This document shows positions 1 through 6,195 of a stretch of 11,748 bases of DNA, piece by piece (position 1 is the first letter of the stretch; every line of letters starts with the position of its first letter). The DNA is taken from contig CABUTN010000053.1 in NCBI GenBank assembly GCA_902494565.1, forward strand, positions 1-11,748, in the 5' to 3' direction. Under the pieces are notes generated by a model that saw nothing but the letters and a program-made list of their open reading frames with translations, had not been told where the DNA came from and searched no databases. The translations under genes and the position numbers were made by a program. This stretch comes from an uncultured Collinsella sp. GTDB lineage: Bacteria > Actinomycetota > Coriobacteriia > Coriobacteriales > Coriobacteriaceae.

Positions 1-2
1 AG

Positions 3-98
3 GGCCTGGACCTTCTCGTCGTGCCCTCCGCCGAGCTCTCCCGCGGCCGCGGCGGCCCGCGCTGCATGAGCATGCCCTTCTGGCGCGAGGACCTCTAA
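3..98 (+). CDS. arcA: Arginine deiminase, C-terminal fragment (upstream arcA copy, cut by window edge)
   Basis: The window opens inside a codon, and the frame from base 3 encodes the last 31 residues of an arginine deiminase. The piece ends in GGPRCMSMPFWREDL. The cysteine in GGPRCMSMP is the family's catalytic nucleophile, which attacks the guanidino carbon of arginine to give citrulline and ammonia. Bases 1-99 are identical to bases 3090-3188 of the complete arcA downstream, including every synonymous position, and identity stops one base after the stop codon. The gene is partial only because the window starts here; nothing suggests it is broken. It is probably the first gene of this stretch of the arginine-fermentation locus. 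Whether the rest of this copy is intact cannot be seen. Confidence 0.9.
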   Translation, partial: GLDLLVVPSAELSRGRGGPRCMSMPFWREDL

Positions 99-106
99 GG
101 TTTTCG

Positions 107-153
107 AAGACCCGTACAGGTCTTAATACAAACATCTAGTTGTCATTAGATGT
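107..153 (+). repeat. Two small inverted repeats after the first arcA copy
   Basis: AAGACC (107-112) pairs perfectly with GGTCTT (119-124) across a 6-base loop. ACATCTA (132-138) pairs perfectly with TAGATGT (147-153) across an 8-base loop. Both lie in the leader between the arcA stop and the aminotransferase and are followed at once by the strong hairpin at 161-190. Two perfect small dyads next to a large one suggest a structured 3' UTR or leader, or binding sites for a dimeric regulator. The role is inferred. Confidence 0.5.
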
Positions 154-160
154 CTCCCAA

Positions 161-190
161 TGGGGCGGTGCGGGTATTCGCACCGCCCCA
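161..190 (+). terminator. Strong GC hairpin after first arcA copy (terminator-like or mRNA-stabilising)
   Basis: The 12-base arms TGGGGCGGTGCG (161-172) and CGCACCGCCCCA (179-190) are perfectly complementary around a 6-base loop. The following bases (atcttgtatg) make only a weak U-tract. It may be an inefficient intrinsic terminator that reduces read-through from arcA into the aminotransferase, or a 3' stabilising hairpin left after processing. Similar hairpins without U-tracts follow the other arc genes. Confidence 0.6.
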
Positions 191-247
191 ATCTTGTATG
201 TGGAACGTCACCACGATTGGATGACTGCTTTTGTAAGGAGCCAAGCC

Positions 248-1372
248 ATGGATATCAAGACAATCGGCGTTGAGGAGTGGCTCAACGTTTGGGAGAAGAG
301 CGCCACGTGGGATATCGCTCAGTCGACGATTTCGTCGCTTACCATGGGCGAGCTGCGCGCGCTCGACGAGCAGGACGGCGCCACGTTCTATGAACGCCTG
401 GACCGCGAGAAGATGAACTACGGCTGGATCGAGGGTTCGCCGGAGTTTAAGGCCGAGGTAGCCAAGCTGTATCGTCGCGAGGTCAATCCCGATCACATTC
501 TGCAGACCAATGGCTGCACGGGTGCCAATCTCAACGCCATCATGGCCGTGGTCGAGCCCGGCGATCACGTGATTGCCGAGTGGCCTACCTATGCGCCGCT
601 CTACGAGATTCCGCGCACGCTGGGCGCCGAGGTCGAGTACTGGGAGCTTCGCGAGGAACTCGGCTGGAAGCCCGATATCGAGGAACTCAAGCGCTTGGTG
701 CGTCCCAACACCAAGCTTATCTGCATAAACAACGCATCTAACCCCATCGGTACGGTGCTCGATGCCGATATGCTCGGCCAGATTGCCGAGATCGCCCGCT
801 CGGTGGGCGCCTACGTGCTGTGCGACGAGGTATATCTGCCGCTCGAAAACACTGAGTCCTTTATGTCGATGGTCGACGTGTACGAGAGGGCCATTGTCAC
901 CAACTCGTTGTCGAAGACCTATTCGACACCTGCGGCCCGCGTGGGCTGGGTCCTGGCCGACAAAGAGGTGTCCAACCGCATCCGTACCTATCGCGATTAC
1001 ACCATGATCTGCGGCGGCGTGTTCAACGATGCTCTGGCGACCTATGTGCTTGAGCACAAGGATAAGATTCTCGAGCGCAATCGCAAGATCGTGTTTGGCA
1101 ACCGCGATATCGCGCAGGCTTGGATCGATACGCAGCATCGCGTTTCCTGGACGGCCCCGCAGGGCGTGTCCACCTCGTTTATCCTGCTGGATATTCCCGA
1201 GGATGACGAGGAGTTCTGCAGGCGCCTGCTGTCCGAGAGGGGAGTGCTGCTGGTCCCCGGTAGCCGTTTTGAGCTTCCCTGCGGCGCACGCCTGGGCTAC
1301 TGCGCGAGCGAGGACGTTCTGCGCGAGGGCCTGAGGCTTTTGGGCGAGGCACTGGCGGAGTTCGATCGCTAG
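248..1372 (+). CDS. PLP-dependent aminotransferase, class I/II (fold type I), in ADI locus
   Basis: This is a cytosolic enzyme of 374 residues, the usual length for this superfamily. Visible motifs are TNGCTGAN (87-94, phosphate-binding turn), NNASNPIG (161-168, the NPxG motif), CDEVY (192-196, with Asp193 contacting the pyridine nitrogen), SLSKTY (220-225, with Lys223 the likely Schiff-base lysine), Arg231 near the phosphate, and GARLGY (346-351, with Arg348 the likely carboxylate-binding arginine). The ATG at 248 is chosen because AAGGAG sits 7 bases upstream. A longer reading from a TTG at 140 would translate through the 161-190 hairpin and add residues unlike the family. It lies between two arcA copies. 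Some lactobacillar arc operons carry a putative transaminase, ArcT, and capreomycidine synthase (VioD) is a distant relative. The substrate, perhaps arginine, citrulline or ornithine, is inferred from position only. Codon use is less biased than in arcA. Confidence 0.88.
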   Translation: MDIKTIGVEEWLNVWEKSATWDIAQSTISSLTMGELRALDEQDGATFYERLDREKMNYGWIEGSPEFKAEVAKLYRREVNPDHILQTNGCTGANLNAIMAVVEPGDHVIAEWPTYAPLYEIPRTLGAEVEYWELREELGWKPDIEELKRLVRPNTKLICINNASNPIGTVLDADMLGQIAEIARSVGAYVLCDEVYLPLENTESFMSMVDVYERAIVTNSLSKTYSTPAARVGWVLADKEVSNRIRTYRDYTMICGGVFNDALATYVLEHKDKILERNRKIVFGNRDIAQAWIDTQHRVSWTAPQGVSTSFILLDIPEDDEEFCRRLLSERGVLLVPGSRFELPCGARLGYCASEDVLREGLRLLGEALAEFDR

Positions 1373-1421
1373 GATTCCGATGGTCTTCGGGGGCCTTATC
1401 CAAATTAGCCGAAGATAATCG

Positions 1422-1461
1422 AAAACGGACCCGTTTCCCTAGGGGAAGCGGGTCCGTTTTT
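1422..1461 (+). terminator. Intrinsic terminator after the aminotransferase
   Basis: AAAACGGACCCG (1422-1433) pairs perfectly with CGGGTCCGTTTT (1449-1460), with a T-run ending at 1461. The inner bases can pair further (TTCCCT with AGGGGAA, one bulge). The A-run on the left and T-run on the right allow it to act in both directions. It closes the aminotransferase transcript and separates it from the arcA-argF-transporter unit. Confidence 0.85.
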
Positions 1462-1945
1462 CTATACCGAGAAGTCAAGTTGTTACAAATGGGGCCGTAA
1501 AGCGAGGCGGTATCCGCTGGGCCTTATACTGAGTTTCCGGTGAACGGTATCAAGCGTCTGGTAAACGGTAATTTATTTATCAGAAATGAATAGGACAAAC
1601 TTTTTTCTGAATAAAAATGAAAATGGTTGAGACGCGGTGTGAACCGCTAATTCTATTCATAGCTTTATTGGAAATATGCAATTTGAGGATGGTTTAACAA
1701 AGTTTAGTTCCATTTGATTTTAGGATTAAAACGCGTTTAAGCACGTAAATACGCTTTATTAAGATGAAGTGTGCCATGCGTGAAGTATATGTGTATGCCG
1801 TTCACCCCCTATAAAAAACCGTTCGGGGGCAAGGTGGAAGTATGAGCTGATTTTGGATATAAATATGTCGTCAGCAATAACGCCTCACACGGAGGGGCGC
1901 TAACGAATCGGCCCTGACAAGGGCCCGAAAGAAAGGTAGGAGGCC
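1462..1945 (+). promoter_or_regulatory. AT-rich regulatory region upstream of arcA
   Basis: These bases hold no credible gene, and about 1560-1880 is clearly AT-rich compared with the flanking genes. A possible ArgR (ARG-box) site lies at 1608-1621 (TGAATAAAAATGAA), matching 12 of 14 positions of the known TGAATwwwwATTCA consensus; a weaker half site, ATTCA, is at 1655-1659. CCGTTC occurs as a direct repeat at 1798 and 1819, 21 bp apart, with an inverted copy (GAACGG) at 1542. TATAAA boxes at 1810-1815 and 1858-1863 are candidate -10 elements, and neither has a good -35, which would fit an activator-dependent promoter. The region matches the kind of control expected for an ADI operon (arginine, oxygen or energy state), but no regulator is encoded in the window and the start point is not established. 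Confidence 0.5.
1910..1925 (+). promoter_or_regulatory. Small hairpin just upstream of the arcA ribosome binding site
   Basis: GGCCCT (1910-1915) pairs with AGGGCC (1920-1925) over a GACA loop. It ends 12 bases before AGGAGG (1938-1943). It could protect the 5' end of the message or influence initiation. Its effect is inferred. Confidence 0.4.
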
Positions 1946-3187
1946 ATGACGAAAGGTCTGCACGTGCCTTCCGAGATCGGCAAGCTCAGGAAGGTCTGCC
2001 TGCACCGTCCCGGCGACGAGCTCCTCAACCTGCCGCCCGACGAGCTCGAGCGACTCCTGTTCGACGACGTCCCGTTCCTGGAGGTCGCGCAGCAGGAGCA
2101 CGACACCTTCGCCCAGATCCTGAGGGACCAGGGCGTGGAGGTCCTCTATCTCGAGAACCTCGTCGCCGAGGTGTTCGACCAGGTCCCCGGCGCCCGCGCC
2201 GAGTTCACCGACCAGTACATCGCCGAGGCCGGCATCCGCGGCCAGCACATGCCGCAGATCGTCCGCGAGAAGCTGGACTCCATCGAGGACAACCTCGAGT
2301 TCGTCAAGAAGACCATGGCCGGCATGACCAAGTCCGAGATAGACATGCCCCTCACGGCGTCCACGACCCTCGACTCCCTGGTCAACTCCGAGTCCGAGTC
2401 CGACCTGATCATCGACCCGATGCCCAACCTCTACTTCACCCGCGACCCGTTCGCGGTCGTCGGCGAGGGCGTCAACCTCAACCGCATGTACTCGGTCACC
2501 CGCAACCGCGAGACCCTGTACGGCAAGTACGTCTTCAAGTACCACCCCGACTACAAGGACGTCTCCCTGTACTTCCGCCGCGACTGCCAGTTCCACACCG
2601 AGGGCGGCGACGTGCTGAACATCAACGAGAAGACCCTCGCCGTCGGCATCTCCCAGCGCACCCAGGCCGCCGCGATCGACGTCATGGCCCAGAACATCTT
2701 CTGGAACTCCGACTCCAAGGTCGAGCGCATCCTGGCCTTCGACATCCCGGTCTCGCGCGCCTTCATGCACCTCGACACGGTCTTCACCCAGATCGACGTC
2801 GATAAGTTCACGATCCACCCCGCCATCATGGGCACCCTGCGCGTCTACGAGCTGACCGCCGGCAAGAACCCGGGCGACGTGAACATCCGCCTGATCGAGG
2901 ACACCCTCGAGCACGTCCTGGAGGACGCCACCGGCGTCGACCAGGTCAAGCTGATCCCCTGCGGCGGCGGCGACCCGATCGCGGCCTCCCGCGAGCAGTG
3001 GAACGACGGCTCCAACACCCTGTGCGTCGAGCCCGGCAAGATCTGCGTCTACGCCCGCAACACCGTCACCAACGACGTGCTGTACAAGGAGGGCCTGGAC
3101 CTTCTCGTCGTGCCCTCCGCCGAGCTCTCCCGCGGCCGCGGCGGCCCGCGCTGCATGAGCATGCCCTTCTGGCGCGAGGACCTCTAA
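1946..3187 (+). CDS. arcA: Arginine deiminase (complete copy)
   Basis: ArcA hydrolyses L-arginine to L-citrulline and ammonia, the first step of arginine fermentation, in the cytosol. At 413 residues it is full length for the family. Expected active-site residues are visible: Asp167 in YFTRDP, Glu219 in HTEGGD, His275 and Asp277 in FMHLDT, and the nucleophile Cys403 in GGPRCMSMP. The ATG at 1946 follows GAAAGG and AGGAGG (1931-1943); an earlier start is not needed for full length. argF follows after 105 bases and the transporter after that, probably as one transcript. Codon choice is extreme: by eye only about ten sense codons end in A or T, more biased than argF or the aminotransferase, which suggests very high expression. 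The last 99 bases equal those of the upstream copy at the window's left edge. Confidence 0.97.
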   Translation: MTKGLHVPSEIGKLRKVCLHRPGDELLNLPPDELERLLFDDVPFLEVAQQEHDTFAQILRDQGVEVLYLENLVAEVFDQVPGARAEFTDQYIAEAGIRGQHMPQIVREKLDSIEDNLEFVKKTMAGMTKSEIDMPLTASTTLDSLVNSESESDLIIDPMPNLYFTRDPFAVVGEGVNLNRMYSVTRNRETLYGKYVFKYHPDYKDVSLYFRRDCQFHTEGGDVLNINEKTLAVGISQRTQAAAIDVMAQNIFWNSDSKVERILAFDIPVSRAFMHLDTVFTQIDVDKFTIHPAIMGTLRVYELTAGKNPGDVNIRLIEDTLEHVLEDATGVDQVKLIPCGGGDPIAASREQWNDGSNTLCVEPGKICVYARNTVTNDVLYKEGLDLLVVPSAELSRGRGGPRCMSMPFWREDL

Positions 3188-3199
3188 GTCTTTCCGTTT

Positions 3200-3248
3200 C
3201 CGGTGCGGTCCCCCTACAACCGCACCGGCTTCGCCCGTTAAACGGGCG
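3200..3248 (+). terminator. Two intercistronic hairpins between arcA and argF
   Basis: CCGGTGCGGT (3200-3209) pairs perfectly with ACCGCACCGG (3219-3228) across a 9-base C-rich loop. CGCCCG (3232-3237) then pairs with CGGGCG (3243-3248). Neither is followed by a U-tract. They probably act as partial terminators, or as processing or stabilising elements that set the ratio of ArcA to OTC. That role is inferred. Confidence 0.55.
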
Positions 3249-3292
3249 CCACTAATACTTACGTAATTCATTTCTTCGAAAGGAATCAAACC

Positions 3293-4288
3293 ATGGGTGT
3301 TAACCTTTCCGGCCGTAGCTTCCTCAAGCTTCTCGACCTCACCACCGAGGAGATCGAGTACCTGCTCAAGCTCTCCAAGAACTTCAAGGATATGAAGCGC
3401 GCTGGCGTTCCGCACCGCTATCTCGAGGGCAAGAATATCGTTCTGCTCTTCCAGAAGACCTCTACTCGTACCCGCTGCGCCTTCGAGGTCGGCGGCATGG
3501 ATCTGGGTATGGGCGTGACCTACCTCGATCCGGGTTCGTCGCAGATGGGCAAGAAGGAGTCCATCGAGGACACCGCCCGCGTTCTCGGCCGCATGTATGA
3601 CGGCATCGAGTTCCGTGGCTTTGCCCAGGACGACGTCGAGGAGCTCGCTGCTAAGTCCGGCGTGCCCGTGTGGAACGGCCTGACCACCGAGTGGCACCCC
3701 ACCCAGATGCTCGCCGACATCCTGACCGTCCAGGAGAACTTCAACTACGACATCAAGGGCAAGACCCTCGTCTTCATGGGCGACTGCAAGAACAATGTCG
3801 CTCGCTCCCTCATGGTCGTCTGCTCCAAGCTCGGCATGAACTTCGTGGCCTGCGGCCCCGAGGAGTGCATGCCCGCTGACGACGTCATCGAGGCCTGCAA
3901 GCCCATCGCCGAGGCTAACGGCTGCACCATCAAGCTGACCACCGACGTCAAGGACGGCGTCACCGGTGCCGACGTTATCTACACCGACGTGTGGGTCTCC
4001 ATGGGCGAGCCCGACGAGGTCTGGGCCGAGCGCATCGCTCAGCTCACCCCGTATCGTGTTACCTCCGAGGTCATGGCTATGGCCAACCCGGGTGCTATCT
4101 TCCTGCACTGCCTGCCCAGCTTCCACGACACCAACACCACCATTGGCGCCGAGAAGTGCGAGCAGTTCGGCATCACCGAGCAGGAGGTCACCGATGAGGT
4201 CTTCGAGAGCCCCGCTTCCAAGGTCTTCGACGAGGCCGAGAACCGCATGCACACCATCAAGGCTGTCATGTACGCCACGCTCAAGTAA
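3293..4288 (+). CDS. argF: Ornithine carbamoyltransferase (catabolic, ArcB-type by context)
   Basis: OTC interconverts citrulline plus phosphate and ornithine plus carbamoyl phosphate; in the ADI pathway it runs toward ornithine. The protein has 331 residues, normal for the family. Motifs are STRTR (57-61, carbamoyl-phosphate binding), HPTQ (135-138), the ornithine-binding loop around Asp232 with SMG (236-238), and HCLP (272-275, with Cys273 near the amino acid site). The ATG at 3293 follows AAAGGA (3278-3283). It sits between arcA and a YfcC-type transporter, so the catabolic role, and the alternative symbol arcB, are inferred from context; sequence alone does not separate ArgF from ArcB here. 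Codon use is optimised with many GCT, GGT and CGT codons, a different pattern from arcA. Confidence 0.95.
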   Translation: MGVNLSGRSFLKLLDLTTEEIEYLLKLSKNFKDMKRAGVPHRYLEGKNIVLLFQKTSTRTRCAFEVGGMDLGMGVTYLDPGSSQMGKKESIEDTARVLGRMYDGIEFRGFAQDDVEELAAKSGVPVWNGLTTEWHPTQMLADILTVQENFNYDIKGKTLVFMGDCKNNVARSLMVVCSKLGMNFVACGPEECMPADDVIEACKPIAEANGCTIKLTTDVKDGVTGADVIYTDVWVSMGEPDEVWAERIAQLTPYRVTSEVMAMANPGAIFLHCLPSFHDTNTTIGAEKCEQFGITEQEVTDEVFESPASKVFDEAENRMHTIKAVMYATLK

Positions 4289-4303
4289 GAGCATCTAGCA
4301 TCT

Positions 4304-4335
4304 CGCTCGGGGTGTATTGTTGAACACCCCGAGCG
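4304..4335 (+). terminator. 12-bp hairpin between argF and the transporter gene
   Basis: CGCTCGGGGTGT (4304-4315) pairs perfectly with ACACCCCGAGCG (4324-4335) across an 8-base loop. The next bases (gctgtgtctgg) contain no U-run, so full termination is doubtful. It may attenuate transcription into the transporter gene or stabilise the upstream message. It resembles the hairpins after the two arcA copies in position and strength. Confidence 0.55.
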
Positions 4336-4435
4336 GCTGTGTCTGGTAAATATCTCGCGTCGGGCGGTGGGCACGGCACGGAAGATCCGCTTCGCACGAG
4401 AAAGTTAAATGATTTATGAAGGGGGGATGAGAACT

Positions 4436-5914
4436 ATGACTGAGACCGCTAAGAAAAAGCGCGGTATGCCTTCATCGTTCACCATTCTTCTTGCTCTGCT
4501 GGCAATTGTCGCAGTGATTACCGTTATCGTCTCCGGCACGTCCGGCGGCGCGGTTACTGCCGCCCGTCTGAGCGATTTCTGCACCGCCCCGATTAAGGGC
4601 TTCGCTGACGCTCTGCCCGTCTGCCTCTTCGTTATGATCCTGGGCGGCTTCCTCGGCATGATGACCGAGACCGGCGCCCTGGACAACGGCATTGCCGTTC
4701 TGGTGCAGAAGCTTAAGGGCAACGAGATCATGCTCATTCCCGTGCTGATGCTCATCTTCTCCCTCGGTGGTACCACCTATGGTATGTGCGAGGAGACCGT
4801 TCCCTTCTACGCCCTGCTTGCCGCTACCATGATGGCCGCTGGCTTCGACCCGATGGTCGGCGCCGCTACCGTCCTGCTCGGCGCTGGCTGCGGCTGCCTG
4901 GGCTCCACGGTTAACCCATTCGCCGTCGGCGCTGCCGTCGACGCTTTGACCGGCGTTGGCATTGAGGTCAACCAGTCCATCATCATCGGCCTCGGTGCCG
5001 TCCTGTGGATTGTTACCACTGCCATGTCCATCTTCTTCGTCATGAGCTATGCCAAGAAGGTCAAGGCTGACAAGGGTTCCACCATCCTGTCGATGCAGGA
5101 GCTCAAGGACGCCGAAGAGGCTCACGGCAAGGCTGCTTCCGAGGTTCACAATGAGGTCAAGCTCACCGGTCGTCAGAAGGGTGTTCTGATCGCCTTTGCC
5201 TTCACCTTCGTCGTCATGATCGTCGGCTTCATTCCGCTGGCCGACCTCAACGAGGGCGTCGCCAACTTCTTCGACGCTGGCGCTGTCTACGACGCCGACG
5301 GTAACGCCGTCGTCCAGGGCTGGTCTGCCCTGATCACCGGCCTGCCCATTGGCCAGTGGTACTTCGACGAGGCTTCCACCTGGTTCTTCCTCATGGCCGT
5401 CCTGATCGGTATCATCGGTGGTCTGTCCGAGAAGCAGATCGTTAACACCTTCATCACCGGCGCTGCCGACATGATGTCCGTTGTTCTCGTCATCGCCCTC
5501 GCCCGTGGTATCTCCGTCCTCATGGCTAACACCGGCCTCGACGTCTACGTCCTCGACGCTGCCGCCAATGCTCTGGCTGGCCTGTCCGGCGTGATCTTCG
5601 CTCCCATGAGCTTCCTGGTCTACTTCGGCCTGTCCTTCCTGATCCCCTCGACCTCTGGTATGGCTACCGTCTCCATGCCTATCATGGGACCGCTGGCTGT
5701 TAAGCTCGGCTTCTCGCCCGAGGTCATGGTCATGATCTTCTCCGCCGCCATCGGTGTCGTGAACCTGTTCACCCCGACCTCCGGCGCCATCATGGGCGGT
5801 CTCGCCCTGGCCAAGATCGAGTGGACGACCTGGCTCAAGTTTGCCCTTAAGCTCATCGTCGCTCTCTCCGTCGTCTGCGCCGTCATCCTGACCGTCGCCT
5901 GCGTGCTGCTCTAA
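4436..5914 (+). CDS. YfcC-family membrane transporter, probable arginine/ornithine antiporter (ArcD-type)
   Basis: This is a polytopic inner-membrane protein of 492 residues. After a basic N-terminus (KKKRG) hydrophobic segments lie near residues 15-33, 59-76, 98-112, 123-136, 143-157, 181-205, 249-268, 315-330, 345-364, 375-405, 428-445 and 466-491. Conserved-looking loops include GGTTYGMCEE (111-120), GSTVNPF (156-162), PSTSG (404-408) and FTPTSG (445-450), typical of the YfcC/C4-dicarboxylate anaerobic carrier-like group. ArcD antiporters of streptococcal type belong to the same group. The ATG at 4436 is preferred: AAGGGGGG lies 9 bases upstream, whereas the in-frame ATG at 4409 has no such site and the one at 4427 abuts it. 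Being last in an arcA-argF unit argues for arginine/ornithine exchange; citrulline or another amino acid is possible. Confidence 0.85.
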   Translation: MTETAKKKRGMPSSFTILLALLAIVAVITVIVSGTSGGAVTAARLSDFCTAPIKGFADALPVCLFVMILGGFLGMMTETGALDNGIAVLVQKLKGNEIMLIPVLMLIFSLGGTTYGMCEETVPFYALLAATMMAAGFDPMVGAATVLLGAGCGCLGSTVNPFAVGAAVDALTGVGIEVNQSIIIGLGAVLWIVTTAMSIFFVMSYAKKVKADKGSTILSMQELKDAEEAHGKAASEVHNEVKLTGRQKGVLIAFAFTFVVMIVGFIPLADLNEGVANFFDAGAVYDADGNAVVQGWSALITGLPIGQWYFDEASTWFFLMAVLIGIIGGLSEKQIVNTFITGAADMMSVVLVIALARGISVLMANTGLDVYVLDAAANALAGLSGVIFAPMSFLVYFGLSFLIPSTSGMATVSMPIMGPLAVKLGFSPEVMVMIFSAAIGVVNLFTPTSGAIMGGLALAKIEWTTWLKFALKLIVALSVVCAVILTVACVLL

Positions 5915-6000
5915 GTACCCAATGGGTACCCCACGGAAACCTTGACGATCCTGCAGAGGATCACCTGGTCATCGTCTGTCCGGTGGGGTAAACCCACCGG
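5915..6000 (+). other. Structured region just after the transporter with competing helices
   Basis: No gene is credible here. GTACCC (5915-5920) can pair with GGGTAC (5924-5929). TACCCCAC (5927-5934) can instead pair with GTGGGGTA (5983-5990), enclosing GACGAT (5944-5949) with ATCGTC (5971-5976) and, inside that, GATCC with GGATC (5947-5951 with 5958-5962). CCGGTGGG (5980-5987) can also pair with CCCACCGG (5993-6000), which competes with the long-range helix. This suggests a folded 3' UTR or a switching RNA. No known riboswitch or ncRNA family was recognised. Confidence 0.45.
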
Positions 6001-6016
6001 TAGACTCCTACCTTTA

Positions 6017-6047
6017 GCCCCCTCCCGTTCCGTGCGCGGGAGGGGGC
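6017..6047 (+). terminator. 11-bp GC hairpin, possible terminator of the arc unit
   Basis: GCCCCCTCCCG (6017-6027) pairs perfectly with CGGGAGGGGGC (6037-6047) across a 9-base loop. The following bases (gcacttatgttgt) contain scattered T residues but no clean U-run, so termination would be partial. Confidence 0.55.
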
Positions 6048-6055
6048 GCACTTAT

Positions 6056-6082
6056 GTTGTGCGGTTCTACGAACCGCGCAAC
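6056..6082 (+). repeat. 12-bp near-perfect dyad with 3-base loop
   Basis: GTTGTGCGGTTC (6056-6067) faces GAACCGCGCAAC (6071-6082) around TAC, with one G-U wobble. In RNA this is a very stable hairpin; in DNA it is a near-palindrome that a dimeric protein could bind. It sits between the 6017-6047 hairpin and the nested dyad at 6096-6195. Confidence 0.55.
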
Positions 6083-6095
6083 CAGTCGACGCTGC

Positions 6096-6195
6096 GCGCC
6101 GTCCAGAACGACAATTTGTCATTCAAAAGGCAAGGCATGACCAAAAGGTCTATGCCTTGCCTTTTTCATGCCAACTTGTACGTTCTGGACGGCGC
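6096..6195 (+). repeat. Nested 100-bp inverted repeat (15-bp outer arms around a terminator core)
   Basis: The outer arms GCGCCGTCCAGAACG (6096-6110) and CGTTCTGGACGGCGC (6181-6195) are perfectly complementary. Pairing continues inward as ACAA with TTGT after one bulged base. The core is a separate hairpin (6125-6166) described on its own. CGCTG flanks both sides at 6090-6094 and 6197-6201, each one base outside the arms. The layout could be a small non-autonomous mobile element (MITE-like), an enlarged bidirectional terminator or a structured RNA. No transposase lies nearby. The symmetry is certain; the nature is not. Confidence 0.7.
6125..6166 (+). terminator. Bidirectional intrinsic terminator at the core of the nested dyad
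   Basis: AAAAGGCAAGGCAT (6125-6138) pairs perfectly with ATGCCTTGCCTTTT (6152-6165). The top of the stem continues as GACC with GGTC around an AAAA loop, with one bulged T. The T-run 6162-6166 gives the + strand U-tract and the A-run 6125-6128 gives one for the - strand. This is the best terminator candidate between the transporter gene and the DUF1846 gene. Confidence 0.85.

Noticed and set aside
140..247. TTG-started extension of the aminotransferase
   Set aside because: It would translate through a strong hairpin, while AAGGAG sits correctly before the ATG at 248.
1697..1710. PrfA-like box (TTAACA..) upstream of arcA
   Set aside because: Only the left half matches well, and the family is not expected in this lineage; treated as chance in AT-rich DNA.
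1871..4294. 807-codon open frame on the - strand across arcA and argF
   Set aside because: It mirrors the extreme C/G-ending codon use of the + strand genes, has a repetitive Gly/Val/Leu/Asp composition and spans two well-identified enzymes.
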